The notes below the pieces were generated by a model, which was not told the DNA's origin, did no database searches, and saw nothing but the letters and a program-made list of their open reading frames with translations. Source: Verrucomicrobiota bacterium (GTDB lineage: Bacteria; Verrucomicrobiota; Verrucomicrobiia; Opitutales; Puniceicoccaceae). From it: a stretch of DNA of 64,000 bases. The position numbers and the translations under genes were made by a program. The stretch is taken from NCBI GenBank assembly GCA_038744685.1, contig JBCDMB010000014.1, positions 1-64,000 of the forward strand, given 5' to 3'. This document shows, one piece after another, positions 47,962 to 56,193 of the stretch (its first letter is position 1; every line of letters starts with the position of its first letter).

Positions 47962-48692
47962 CGTGCGACTCTCTTTTGACGCACTGAATGATCCTGGTAG
48001 GATAACGCAACGTAATGGGAGAGGGCGATGATTTCGGCAAGATGCCACCCTGTAGCATCATCAATATCAGCAGATTCGAGATGCGGGGTCTCAAACATTT
48101 GAGGTCTAGCCCCGATTCGAGCACCCGTCTCCGCAAAGCTACCACGATTAAAAATATAGAGATTGGAGTTTTCCTCATACCAAGGCTCTAAGTCCTGAGT
48201 GCGAACTAGATTATCGGGATCATGATTCACTGGACTACCATCTTCGCGGTAGAACCGGGTCTGATATCGGTTCACTGAAAACAAACTGTCGAATCCATCT
48301 TTCCGACTCTGCAGATAAGATTCGTAAGCGGCCTGTATCGTGGCCGCTCTAAGCAAAGGATTTGTCGTATGCGTCATCAGATAGGTTGCCGAGCGAATAG
48401 CATCCAAATCGTCAGCCAATACTCTATTCATACTAACCATGTCCCCGCAAATCTCTGGCTTACGATCTCGTATAAGAACACGTTTAGAATCAGTGAGTCC
48501 GTTCTCTGCGAGTATCTCACGGGCATCTGTATTGATAACGACGAGATCGATTTCTTCGATCTCCAGCAAAGTGTCGAGTATCCAACGAAACAGAGGGCGA
48601 CCCGCGAAATTACGAAAATTCTTCCCTTTGACACGGTCGCTGTTTGCTTTCATCGGAAGCAAAGCGATTAGGCTGTGCGACTCTTGGGTCAT
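47958..48692 (-). CDS. CMP-keto-acid-sugar synthetase (acylneuraminate cytidylyltransferase family)
   Basis: 244 residues. ALLPMKANSDRVKGKNFRNF carries the 'pa(R/K).gS.r...KN' CTP-binding loop, and later segments are YLMTHTTNPLLRAATIQAAY, SLFSVNRYQTRFY and ESADIDDATGWHLAEII, the Mg-binding end. Family members make CMP-Neu5Ac, CMP-Kdo or related activated acids from CTP. It begins with an ATG overlapping the aldolase stop by four bases and overlaps the DUF115 gene likewise, so all three are translated together. The exact sugar acid cannot be read from the sequence. Confidence 0.88.
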   Translation of the reverse strand: MTQESHSLIALLPMKANSDRVKGKNFRNFAGRPLFRWILDTLLEIEEIDLVVINTDAREILAENGLTDSKRVLIRDRKPEICGDMVSMNRVLADDLDAIRSATYLMTHTTNPLLRAATIQAAYESYLQSRKDGFDSLFSVNRYQTRFYREDGSPVNHDPDNLVRTQDLEPWYEENSNLYIFNRGSFAETGARIGARPQMFETPHLESADIDDATGWHLAEIIALSHYVALSYQDHSVRQKRVAR

Positions 48693-49465
48693 CGGTTTAG
48701 TTCATTTCTTATGGTTGCCAAGCCGTCTTGACAGGCTGTTGTGAGCATCGTGATGTCCAGACTGTATGCTATAAAGCGATAACCGTCATGGTAGCAAGCA
48801 ACCGCTTGTTCCGGTGCTGGCGCAACAACATGAAGACCCGGCACTATTTTGTGTCGCTCGCATGCATTAAGAATTTCATCGCGCGACCTGATGTATTCAG
48901 GGTGTTCGAACTGCCCTGTGAGGCCCATAGACGCAGTTAGATCATATGGGCCAATGAACGCAGCATCAACGCCATCTACAGACAAGATAGCATCAATATT
49001 CCGAACCGCTTCGATGTGCTCAACTTGCACCGCCAATAGAATATCATCATTGGCGCGTTCACATTCATCGGCCAAACGCATCCCGTAGTCATTAGCACGA
49101 CAAAAACCAACCCCTCTCAGGCCGACAGGTGGATACTTCGTAGCCTGCACGAGCAATTCAGCCTCTTCTTTGGTCCGAACCAGAGGCGCAACGACACCTT
49201 GCGCACCAGCATCAAGGTAACGTTTGACCAAAGCATAGTCGACTCCATGTAATCGTACAATAGCGGCACAATTTCGGTTCCCCGAACGGATTGCTTGAAA
49301 GAGTTGCTGCGTCTGAGGCAGGTCGACTGCAGAATGCTCTGCATCTACGCAGATAAAGTCAAAACCGGCGGCAGCCATAAGCTCGGCCACAATCGGGCTA
49401 CCGGAATTCAGCCAACTACCGATAGAAGGTTTACCTTGGAGAAGGCTCTCTCTTAAATTAACCAT
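48689..49465 (-). CDS. HpcH/HpaI-family aldolase (pyruvate/2-keto-3-deoxy acid type)
   Basis: 258 residues. TIM-barrel class II aldolase: GSWLNSGSPIVAELMAAAGF, DFICVDAEHSAVDLPQTQQL (metal-binding E), YLDAGAQGVVAPLVRTKEEA, AVQVEHIEAVRNIDAILSVD, AAFIGPYDLTASMGLTGQFE (D ligand). The family catalyses reversible aldol cleavage or condensation of 2-keto-3-deoxy acids with pyruvate. Its position between a YhcH-like protein and a CMP-sugar synthetase suggests use in the synthetic direction, building a 3-deoxy-2-ulosonic acid. Starts on a TAATG overlap with the YhcH-like gene. Confidence 0.88.
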   Translation of the reverse strand: MVNLRESLLQGKPSIGSWLNSGSPIVAELMAAAGFDFICVDAEHSAVDLPQTQQLFQAIRSGNRNCAAIVRLHGVDYALVKRYLDAGAQGVVAPLVRTKEEAELLVQATKYPPVGLRGVGFCRANDYGMRLADECERANDDILLAVQVEHIEAVRNIDAILSVDGVDAAFIGPYDLTASMGLTGQFEHPEYIRSRDEILNACERHKIVPGLHVVAPAPEQAVACYHDGYRFIAYSLDITMLTTACQDGLATIRNELNR

Positions 49466-49932
49466 TACATGAGAAGATCGATATCGATTTTCACAACTAA
49501 TTTTCGGACTAGTGCGGGTTCTTGAAGCGCGACCTTAGGACGTTGTGCGTCTCCCGGAAAGAAGACGCAAAAACCACTTCCGCTTATTCGCAAAGTGCAG
49601 GCTTCAGCTGCTGGCTTATGAAAGAGTAAATCCTTATCCGGATCATATTCGCCATCACTTTCCAGATTAGCTCGATTCAGATAGTCGATACCTTCCAGAC
49701 CCTCTATTGTGTATTGTAAATCAACGTTGCGTCGATGGCTCTCAAAACGGCAGTTTTCACGAGGCTCAGTGGCATACGACTGGACGTTCACAAACATTGA
49801 TTCCCCTCTCAATTGATGGATGCCGAGTTCGGAATTCGCAGCGTGCTTCTTGATCCAACCGAAGGCCTCCGCCCATATCGGCCCAAGCAAAAAAGACTCA
49901 AGTTGGGGATCGTTTAGATTTGCTGGAATCAT
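49465..49932 (-). CDS. YhcH/YjgK/YiaL-family protein (sugar-acid anomerase-like)
   Basis: 155 residues. Beta-jelly-roll family with GIHQLRGESMFVNVQSYATE, ENCRFESHRRNVDLQYTIEG (E-x-H-x8-DLQY metal-binding motif), EGIDYLNRA and GSGFCVFFPGDAQRPKVALQ, PALVRKLVVKIDI. The E..H..D and later HP/PGD-H ligands form a metal site (the last 'PGDAQRP' has Gln where many have His). The E. coli YhcH homologue, NanQ, acts on sialic acid anomers. First gene of the four-gene operon; probably prepares the keto-acid sugar. Its promoter must lie in the 86 bases before 50019. Confidence 0.85.
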   Translation of the reverse strand: MIPANLNDPQLESFLLGPIWAEAFGWIKKHAANSELGIHQLRGESMFVNVQSYATEPRENCRFESHRRNVDLQYTIEGLEGIDYLNRANLESDGEYDPDKDLLFHKPAAEACTLRISGSGFCVFFPGDAQRPKVALQEPALVRKLVVKIDIDLLM

Positions 49933-50018
49933 GGCGTAGAGAAGGAAGTGTGTGGTTCCAGTCCCTACTGGGCGTCAGTGAACCTCTAGAATTCTTGAGC
50001 CTGTAGGCGAATCTTGAT

Positions 50019-50777
50019 TTAAAAGAAGTATTTATAATATGCATCGAGCATTCGTATTTTAAACTTAAGGTAAGGATTTACTTTAAGTATATTTTTTAAC
50101 TGCTCTGTTGAGGTTCTGAATTTTCCTCTTGTGCTGTGGTCGCGGAGTAGTCTTTTTTCAAGATCGGATAGATGGCTATTTTCCCACCTTACTCTTAAGA
50201 ACTGTGCAATTTTGAGATTCTCTTCAAAGAAGTTATTGAGGTAATTTTCGTAGTTAGTTTTATAAATTTTTAAGCCATCGATTTTTTCCAGGTGCTTCAA
50301 GAACGAAAGTTCTCTTAAGAAGTGTTTGACAATCTCAGAAAAACTCATACCCCAATACCAGTGAGCTCTCTCCTGGTAGTTTATGAATGATTGTATTGAA
50401 GACGAGGGCTTTCTGGTCATCACGACTACAGTTAAGTTAACTTCTGTTGTTAGAAGATTTAGAATAGATGCTTTTGAGAAGTTTATAAAATGGGGATGAA
50501 TCTTTTCTAACTCGTATATTGGATTGCATTTTTCTTTTAGTAGAATGTTTTCCATGTATCCATACTGATTAGGATTGACTTCTAAATGATCAGATTCAAA
50601 ACCATTCTCTTTGGTGAGATCTTTTGGGTATCTTCTCCTAGCGTTATCTGCACCCAGTAATCTAAAGTTTTTCCAACTATGCGAGACTGTGATAGACTGA
50701 TTTGAGCGAAGGACATCGAAGAGAAGGGTGCTTCCACTTCTTTGTGTAGTGACTAGTAAAAGTAATTTAGTTTTCAC
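50019..50777 (-). CDS. Sulfotransferase, A+T-rich
   Basis: 252 residues. LLLLVTTQRSGSTLLFDVLR (about 5-24) is the PAPS loop, and LTVVVMTRKPSSSIQSFINY (about 114-133) the 3'-phosphate site with R-x7-S. The remainder is helical and Lys/Asn-rich; the gene is markedly A+T-richer than the neighbours, pointing to recent horizontal entry. Third sulfotransferase in the locus. It lies between the sugar-acid operon and the ABC exporter gene (45 bases from 50822). Target sugar unknown. Confidence 0.82.
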   Translation of the reverse strand: MKTKLLLLVTTQRSGSTLLFDVLRSNQSITVSHSWKNFRLLGADNARRRYPKDLTKENGFESDHLEVNPNQYGYMENILLKEKCNPIYELEKIHPHFINFSKASILNLLTTEVNLTVVVMTRKPSSSIQSFINYQERAHWYWGMSFSEIVKHFLRELSFLKHLEKIDGLKIYKTNYENYLNNFFEENLKIAQFLRVRWENSHLSDLEKRLLRDHSTRGKFRTSTEQLKNILKVNPYLKFKIRMLDAYYKYFF

Positions 50778-50821
50778 AAGAGCGGGAGATCAAAATTATT
50801 GTTCTTTCCAAAGACTAGAGT

Positions 50822-52114
50822 TCAATCATTTCGGAACTCTTCGATCTTTGCTTTCATTATTGGTGTGTAGGGTGCTCCGTGCCAGCCTTCCCCTTCAATT
50901 TGTAACGTCATAGCTTTGTGTATCATTGAAATGTGATATTTGTATAGTTCATCTTCGAAAAGATTCAAATTAATCCAATAACACCCTGGACATAAGTTGA
51001 TGTGTTCAAAAGAAAGTGATAGATTAATGTCCGAGTCAGGAATTTTTTCGTTGATTCTCGTTCGTGATTGCGCCAAAACTTCACCTCTTTGATTTTCAAA
51101 TCCAACTTGAATGGCTTTTATTTGAAATGAACTCCGGGAAGTAATCGAGAACTCAAGATTGAGAGGATTATCGAACTGTGTAGTTACTGAATTCGCGCAT
51201 GATATACTTAGCAATCCTGAGGCCTTTTTGGTTTCTTTTTTCGGTTCCATATCGAGTATGGAATTCGTATAAAGATCTAGTATTTGTTTTGTTTCGCCTG
51301 TTTCTTTTATTCTCCCAGCCTCTAACCATATTGCCCTTTCGCATATCCGGGAAACTTGGTTCATTTGATGAGAAACGAAAATAACGGCGGAGTCTTTTAG
51401 TAGCCGGGAGACTCTCTCGAGGGATTTGGCCCTGAAGGCTGCATCTCCGACGGCAAGCACTTCATCAAGAATGAGAACATCAGGTTTAGCCATTATTGCG
51501 ATGGAGAAGCCAAGCCTTATTTGCATGCCTGAGCTGTAACTCTGCACTGGGGTATCTATAAATTCTTCGATCTCAGCAAAGGAAACAATTTCATCGAAAT
51601 TTGATTTGAGCTCATTTTTAGAAATCCCAAGGACTGAACCGTTAACGTAAATGTTCTCTCTACCCGTCAGCACCGGATTGAAACCCGCTCCGAGAGCAAT
51701 CAGTGCCCCGACTCGTCCTCTCATGGTGATTTTTCCAAAATCCGGCTTGATCAGCCCATTGAGCATTTTTAGCAGGGTGGTTTTCCCTGCTCCGTTGTGA
51801 CCGATCAGGCCGAGGCACTCTCCTCTGCGGAGCTCGAAGGAAATCCCCTGATTAGCCCAGAATTCGCTTTGCCGAAGGGGACGGGGCTCGGGTGACCTGG
51901 TGGGGCTTGTTTGGACTCCTCCCCGTTCCTCCGCAGAAGTCCCCGGCTTCCTTCCCCAAGCGAAGAGGTCTCTTGTCGTGTCTTTGAGGCCATACCAGAG
52001 GGACTTTCTTAGATCCCGGCAGAAAATCTTGCCGATATTTTCGACTTTGACGAGGACTTCGTCGGTCGACTTCGCCGATGAGTTTAAGTGGTCAGTTGAA
52101 GTTGAGGATTTCAA
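50822..52114 (-). CDS. wzt: ABC transporter ATP-binding protein for polysaccharide export
   Basis: 430 residues. Walker A GHNGAGKT (about 105-112), signature SYSSGMQ (about 193-199), Walker B DVLILDEVLAVGD (about 211-223), H-loop VSHQMNQ. After residue 280 a C-terminal about 140-residue jelly-roll-like domain (FSITSRSSFQIKAIQVGFEN; ELYKYHISMIHKAMTL) corresponds to the carbohydrate-recognition domain of long Wzt proteins. Residues about 54-85 are a low-complexity insert (AEERGGVQTSPTRSPEPRPL) between the first strand and Walker A. Works with the permease at 52558-53409 to move lipid-linked polysaccharide across the inner membrane. Confidence 0.92.
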   Translation of the reverse strand: MKSSTSTDHLNSSAKSTDEVLVKVENIGKIFCRDLRKSLWYGLKDTTRDLFAWGRKPGTSAEERGGVQTSPTRSPEPRPLRQSEFWANQGISFELRRGECLGLIGHNGAGKTTLLKMLNGLIKPDFGKITMRGRVGALIALGAGFNPVLTGRENIYVNGSVLGISKNELKSNFDEIVSFAEIEEFIDTPVQSYSSGMQIRLGFSIAIMAKPDVLILDEVLAVGDAAFRAKSLERVSRLLKDSAVIFVSHQMNQVSRICERAIWLEAGRIKETGETKQILDLYTNSILDMEPKKETKKASGLLSISCANSVTTQFDNPLNLEFSITSRSSFQIKAIQVGFENQRGEVLAQSRTRINEKIPDSDINLSLSFEHINLCPGCYWINLNLFEDELYKYHISMIHKAMTLQIEGEGWHGAPYTPIMKAKIEEFRND

Positions 52115-52557
52115 AGCGCTTTAGTGATCTCGAGGAATGACTGTCAGACTTCAGATGAAACCGGAGTTTTAACCTCTAGCGACTTGCGGAGACAAGGAGT
52201 ATGCGTGCAGTTTCGCGAAAGTTATTAATCTACTACTTTGCGATTCGGATATTAAAATAGGAGAATTACTGTCCTATCATTTTTCGCGTGCTATTTTCGC
52301 CTACCGACCCTTGAGCATAGCAAAGAAAATATTTAAACTCCAGTGCTCTATACCTTTGGCAACGTTTGACAGAACTTAAAGAATTGAACGCGTGGGATGG
52401 TTTCGGAATCCAAGGATTTCTAGAACTTCCTCGACTCAAAACTTCGACCGACAGATCTGTAGATCTCTGCGAAAGCTTTAAATTTTCGAAACTGGAATCT
52501 TGTGCTGCTACTTCAACATCAACTTTTCTCTTAGACAAAATGCCTCCCCGGCAGCCT
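52115..52557. other. 443-base gap between exporter genes; possible four-helix-bundle remnant
   Basis: On the minus strand 52440-52510 reads SSFENLKLSQRSTDLSVEVL, similar to the start of four-helix-bundle (S23/23S IVP) proteins (FEDLEVWRRS...), but the frame breaks soon after. I see no other gene. Low-confidence remnant; the rest shows no structure I recognise. Confidence 0.35.
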
Positions 52558-53409
52558 CTACATCCCCATCCTTTCGATAAGGCGGGGCATTGAAATGTGC
52601 AGGACAGTCCAAGCGATGAGAAGCAGAACGAAAGCGGTGAGGGTGATGAGGACACTTTCGGAAAGATAAAGAAGCGGTGATCCCGTAAGCAGCTCCCGAC
52701 CCGTCTCCAACAGGTAAGTGGTCGGATTTAATTTGTGGACAATGGCTAAGATTCCTGCGGTGGCGATCGGATAAACGACCGGAGCCGCATACATGAGGAA
52801 TTGTCCCAGAACCTGCAGGCCACGCCCAATGTCGGTGTAAAGTAACCCTATGGGAGCCAAGAGGGTGCCAAAGGATGTGCCAAGAAGGACGATAGCCAGA
52901 TACGCTACGGGAAAGAAAACAGCTGTCCATCCCGGTATCAGACCTACAAAAGCAAAGACTGGAATCAAAAGGGTTAAACGAACAGCAGAAATGACAGAAG
53001 TTTCCATGATCCCGGCAATCACTGGTGCACTGCGGTGAAAGTTGATCTTCGTAAGCATGGACTTTGAGGTCTCCAATGCTTGTATTGGTTTGAGCATACC
53101 ATCCAAGAAGGCTTGCCAGAGGAGAGTGCCAATCATGACAAAGGCAGGGTACGGGATTCCAGTTTCGGCCACACGAACCACGCCGGAACGATTCAGGAAG
53201 AACCAAACCAGAGTGGTAGCAATCGGTGGGAATAACAACCATGTGTAACCGAGAGCGCTTTGTCTGAACTGTGCTTTGATGTTTCGCTTGAAGAGCGCGA
53301 AGGCCAGCTCGCGGGACCCTAACAATTCATCTTTTAATTCTGTAAAAAGGCGACGTTTGTCCCTAAACAGCGAATCGGGACTATAGGTGGTTACTGGGAG
53401 GTTGGGCAT
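52558..53409 (-). CDS. wzm: ABC transporter permease for polysaccharide export
   Basis: 283 residues. Cytoplasmic N-terminus with the amphipathic segment FALFKRNIKAQFRQSALGYT (about 38-57), then six membrane helices (TWLLFPPIATTLVWFFL; FVMIGTLLWQAFLDGML; VRLTLLIPVFAFVGLI; VFFPVAYLAIVLLGTSFGTL; VLGQFLMYAAPVVYPIA; VLITLTAFVLLLIAWTVL), the ABC-2 export topology of Wzm. An octamer array starts six bases before its ATG. It is on the same strand as Wzt but separated by 443 bases, so co-transcription is likely though not tight. Confidence 0.92.
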   Translation of the reverse strand: MPNLPVTTYSPDSLFRDKRRLFTELKDELLGSRELAFALFKRNIKAQFRQSALGYTWLLFPPIATTLVWFFLNRSGVVRVAETGIPYPAFVMIGTLLWQAFLDGMLKPIQALETSKSMLTKINFHRSAPVIAGIMETSVISAVRLTLLIPVFAFVGLIPGWTAVFFPVAYLAIVLLGTSFGTLLAPIGLLYTDIGRGLQVLGQFLMYAAPVVYPIATAGILAIVHKLNPTTYLLETGRELLTGSPLLYLSESVLITLTAFVLLLIAWTVLHISMPRLIERMGM

Positions 53410-53414
53410 TTTTT

Positions 53415-53651
53415 GGTGAGACGGTCAGACGGTTAGTCAGTTAGACGGTGAAAGCTGAAAGAAGAGAGCGGTTAGACCCTTCTACGCTCTGCGAGCTACG
53501 CAGGGCAAGCGGTGAGTCGGTTAGTCAGTGAGCCAGTCAGTCAGTGGGGAGAGTTGAGAGCAGTGGGACGGTTAGTCAGTTAGTCAGTGAGTCGGTTAGT
53601 CAGTGTGGAGAGATGAAAGCTGAAAGTTGAGAGTCGAGAACAGTGAAACCG
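53415..53651 (+). repeat. Octamer/heptamer array with palindromic core, upstream of exporter gene
   Basis: Octamers GTTAGTCA, GTTAGACG and TGAGTCGG; heptamers AAAGCTG, AGAGCGG, AGAGTTG, AGAGCAG, AGAGATG and AAAGTTG. The core CTTCTACGCTCTGCGAGCTA at 53478-53497 continues as CGCAGGGCAAGC. It fills the gap between the exporter start and the gene at 53671. Confidence 0.88.
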
Positions 53652-53670
53652 TTGGATGTAGTATCTGAAA

Positions 53671-54411
53671 TCAGGTTTTGGTGCGTAGTTGGTGAAGTTC
53701 TTTGATCAGGGGTGCCCAGTAGGCTTCGTCTGCAAGCTCTATGGATCGCCGTTCTTCCTGTAGTTGAGTTCTCGCTCTCTCGGTTTGCTTTTGGAGAAGT
53801 GTTGCGAGAACGGGTCTGGATTCGCTTAGTTCCCCGCTTTGGACCGGAAACCTCTCTACCAGAGAACTGAGAAAAGAGAGATCGAACGATTCGGTGAGCC
53901 AAAACCGTATTGATGGCTCATCCGGTTTCTCCGCGTTAGCGAGGTAGTGCGCCTCGACCAAGCGGTTCGTCATTGGCCAATCTTTGTCTCGCTGCGTTCG
54001 CTTTGCGGCTATCAAATCGCCGATTGAGAGAAGATCTAACTCCAGATTTTCAATTGTGAAGGAGGTTCGTCTTTCCCATAAAATCTCGAAAGAATCTACT
54101 CCCCTCATCCGGGTCATAATGTCGATCCGAAGCCGATGCATTTCCGGGAGATGGGATCGGAAATGGACGGCATGACCCCGCTCAAGATACTTACGTTCGA
54201 AAGGAGGTACTGCGATTACAGTGGCATTCAGCTCGGCGAGGGCTTTCCCCAGGGAAAAAAGGTTCTCTTCGTCGACTTGAATCGCCAGGTCAAGGTCACG
54301 ACTGAATTCGGCTGCTCCGTAGAGCACGCAGGCTTGGCCGCCCATCATCAGCGAGCGCACGCCATTCCGCTTCATCGAAGAAAGGGCTCTGGTAATCGGG
54401 GTCGGGATCAC
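53671..54411 (-). CDS. Nucleotidyltransferase-fold protein of a probable toxin-antitoxin-like pair
   Basis: 246 residues. RSLMMGGQACVLYGAAEFSR followed by DLDLAI (about 19-43) is the nucleotidyltransferase superfamily site (GG, then D-x-D). The rest is helical with R-rich segments (TQRDKDWPMTNRLVEAHYLA). It resembles AbiEii/MNT-like nucleotidyltransferases in accessory regions. The small gene at 54296-54517 overlaps its start by 116 bases in another frame, so the start may be nearer the MMGG motif. Function as toxin or as RNA/protein nucleotidylating enzyme is inferred. Confidence 0.72.
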   Translation of the reverse strand: MIPTPITRALSSMKRNGVRSLMMGGQACVLYGAAEFSRDLDLAIQVDEENLFSLGKALAELNATVIAVPPFERKYLERGHAVHFRSHLPEMHRLRIDIMTRMRGVDSFEILWERRTSFTIENLELDLLSIGDLIAAKRTQRDKDWPMTNRLVEAHYLANAEKPDEPSIRFWLTESFDLSFLSSLVERFPVQSGELSESRPVLATLLQKQTERARTQLQEERRSIELADEAYWAPLIKELHQLRTKT

Positions 54412-54517
54412 AGCTGCCTCCCATTGCGATGAATTGGGGCCAGAGGTCCATGCTGGCTTTGAACCGTTCGGTGGGTGTCATGCGGAACCATTCAAGCCAC
54501 TCGTCTGAGGTTTCCAT
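54296..54517 (-). CDS. Small partner protein of the nucleotidyltransferase
   Basis: 73 residues: METSDEWLEWFRMTPTERFK, then SMDLWPQFIAMGGSCDPDPD and SPFFDEAEW. The GGSCDPDPDxxSPFF motif recurs, as I recall, in small proteins encoded next to nucleotidyltransferase-fold genes of the same arrangement, so this is probably the antitoxin-like or substrate-binding partner. Its 3' end overlaps the nucleotidyltransferase start by up to 116 bases. Cytoplasmic, no DNA-binding motif seen. Confidence 0.6.
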   Translation of the reverse strand: METSDEWLEWFRMTPTERFKASMDLWPQFIAMGGSCDPDPDYQSPFFDEAEWRALADDGRPSLRALRSSRIQS

Positions 54518-54568
54518 ATCTACAGTGAAAATAAAACAATTGCATGTCCGAAAATGCCAGTTGGATAT

Positions 54569-54736
54569 CGGTGAAACGGTTCTGAATGTGAGAGCTGAAA
54601 GCGGTGAGTCGGTCAGTCAGTGAGACGGTGAGTCGGAGAAAGTTGAGGGAATAGCCGGGAGCGGGAAACGGTGAGGCAGTTGGTCCGCGAGACGGTCCTT
54701 CAGTGAAGAACTGAGAGTCGAGAGCGGTTATTCGGT
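54569..54736 (+). repeat. Octamer/heptamer array
   Basis: Octamers GTGAGTCG, GTCAGTCA, GTGAGACG, GTGAGGCA with heptamers AGAGCTG, AAAGCGG, AAAGTTG, ending AGAGTCGAGAGCGG and TATTACTG directly before the stop of the PIN gene (54738). It occupies the 220-base space between two modules. Confidence 0.85.
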
Positions 54737-54737
54737 A

Positions 54738-55181
54738 TTACTGTTCCAAGAAAGGGTTCCAGAGCTTATCAAAAGGAAAGGAGACAAAGTCCTTGGTGTT
54801 TGCGGTGGCGAAGTGAGTGACGCCGTTATGAAGGAGGGTAACCGCTAGTCTGGTATCAAAGATGCGCCTTCGGGGTGGGTTTTCATCGGAGAAAGGGTTC
54901 TTCCAGATTCTATCCATCAAACCGCCAGGGTAGTCGACGAGCCGCCAAGAGGAATTTGTGCGAAGATGGTTGATGATCTCCAGGGCCCGCTGGTGGTCGA
55001 GAGGATTTCGACAAATGGCGGGGTTTCTCAAAAGAACATAGGTCTCGACCAAGGTCAGCTCGCACAAAGCCACCGACTGAGATCCGGTTTGAAGATCTCC
55101 AAGGAATCTTCTGGCGGCGGCGTGATCGGGATGGGTTTCTTCGAGCGAGGGAAATAGAACATTCGTATCAAATGCTATCAT
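54738..55181 (-). CDS. vapC: PIN-domain toxin, VapC-like
   Basis: About 147 residues from ATG 55181. The longer frame to 55223 reads into the antitoxin gene; this start shares ATGA with the antitoxin stop. PIN acidic residues: MIAFDTNVLFPSLEETHPDH (D4), LTLVETYVLLRN (E), RRRIFDTRLAVTLLHNGVTH (D), FATANTKDFVSF (D/N). VapC toxins cleave tRNA or rRNA. It matches the ribbon-helix-helix protein encoded just upstream (55178-55432). Confidence 0.88.
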   Translation of the reverse strand: MIAFDTNVLFPSLEETHPDHAAARRFLGDLQTGSQSVALCELTLVETYVLLRNPAICRNPLDHQRALEIINHLRTNSSWRLVDYPGGLMDRIWKNPFSDENPPRRRIFDTRLAVTLLHNGVTHFATANTKDFVSFPFDKLWNPFLEQ

Positions 55182-55432
55182 TTCATCCGACCTACGGCAT
55201 CGATGGCGTGTTCTTCCCGCCAATTTTTATCCGCAAACGGATCTTTCACCAGACCGACGGAGACGGTCGGCAAGGTCCAAGGCTCTTTTTGCGCGGAACG
55301 ATTGGGGTAGGAAGGGATTATTCCTTCGAGTCCGCGGCGGACCACCTCAGCAAGGCTCATTTCATACTGCTGAGAAATCCGCTTCGCCTCATGGTATAGA
55401 GTGTCGGGTAATTGAACTTGTGTTTTGATCAT
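55178..55432 (-). CDS. vapB: RHH antitoxin, VapB-like
   Basis: 84 residues. MIKTQVQLPDTLYHEAKRIS then QQYEMSLAEVVRRGLEGI (about 20-38) is a ribbon-helix-helix DNA-binding domain with beta strand TQVQLP. The C-terminal 40 residues are variable and contain the likely toxin-wrapping segment (DPFADKNWREEHAIDAV). Coupled to the PIN gene by a four-base overlap. RHH antitoxins repress their own operon; an operator is probably in the 40 bases before 55473. Confidence 0.85.
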   Translation of the reverse strand: MIKTQVQLPDTLYHEAKRISQQYEMSLAEVVRRGLEGIIPSYPNRSAQKEPWTLPTVSVGLVKDPFADKNWREEHAIDAVGRMK

Positions 55433-55472
55433 GATGGCAATTTACAACCATTGATTAATTGTGTCAAATAGT

Positions 55473-55610
55473 TGAAAACTGAGAGTTGAAAGCTGAAAAC
55501 GGTTAGACGGTTAGACGGTTAGTCGGTCAAACGGTTAGTCGGTGAGTCAGTAAGTCAGTGGAGAGCTCACAGTGGAGAGCTGGTAGTGGGAAGGGTGAAG
55601 TCTGAAGGGT
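55473..55610 (+). repeat. Octamer/heptamer array
   Basis: Heptamers AAAACTG, AGAGTTG, AAAGCTG and AAAACGG, then octamers TTAGACGG twice, TTAGTCGG, TTAGTCGG and TGAGTCAG, then heptamer-like AGAGCTC, ACAGTGG, AGAGCTG. The remaining gap to 55708 is unassigned. Confidence 0.85.
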
Positions 55611-55707
55611 TAAATTGTTTCGAATATCTCTCAATAGATTCAGCGAAATGGTTGGGAATGAACCGCTTGTTGCTGGCTGTATCTTCGGTGCTGGCTCACC
55701 GGTTACC

Positions 55708-56139
55708 TCACGGTCGTAGTGGATTCACCCACTTGATAGAGGTGAATTTTGCGAAGTCATGGTCACTTGAGTAGAGTGTGCAGCCGTGGCTTTTACAAAG
55801 GGCTGCTAGATGTGCGTCCGGGACAAGGTTTGCAGTTGCTTGCGCCTCCATGAGCAGTTGGCAAAATTGTTTCCAGTGATCATTTAAAGGGTGGATTACC
55901 CGGACACAGGGTTGATCTAGCCAACTATTGATTCTTCCACTGGCCTCTTCGAGGCTAAGGGGTGCTTCATGAATACGTGGGTTTGTACCGATGCGAAGAT
56001 AGGCATTGATGACTTCCCAACAGAGGCAGACTGCTGCGGAGCCACTAAGTGCCGTATCCCACCAATGTCGGGCTGCTTCGTGATACTGTGACTCGGCATC
56101 TTCCGCATACAGGAGCAAATTTGCGTCTGGGAAGATCAA
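55708..56139 (-). CDS. vapC: PIN-domain toxin, VapC-like
   Basis: 143 residues from a TTG start (MIFPDANLLLYAEDAESQYH). The acidic PIN residues are visible: D in FPDANLLLYA, E in LCWEVINAYLRIGTNP, D in LVPDAHLAALCKSHGCTLYS and the final DHDFAKF. The overall form matches the 140-residue VapC group with 'tnPr...pls..ea..R'. Its antitoxin gene (56194-56439) lies 54 bases upstream. Acts as a Mg-dependent RNase. Confidence 0.85.
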   Translation of the reverse strand: MIFPDANLLLYAEDAESQYHEAARHWWDTALSGSAAVCLCWEVINAYLRIGTNPRIHEAPLSLEEASGRINSWLDQPCVRVIHPLNDHWKQFCQLLMEAQATANLVPDAHLAALCKSHGCTLYSSDHDFAKFTSIKWVNPLRP

Positions 56140-56193
56140 AACCGTACGCGTAGGGAGTCGAGGATATTGGGACTGTAAGGACTGAGGAAAAAA

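Noticed and set aside
52508-53242. A 244-codon minus-strand frame overlapping the Wzm permease
   Set aside because: It is out of frame with the permease helices, is Ser/His/Arg-rich and lacks family features.
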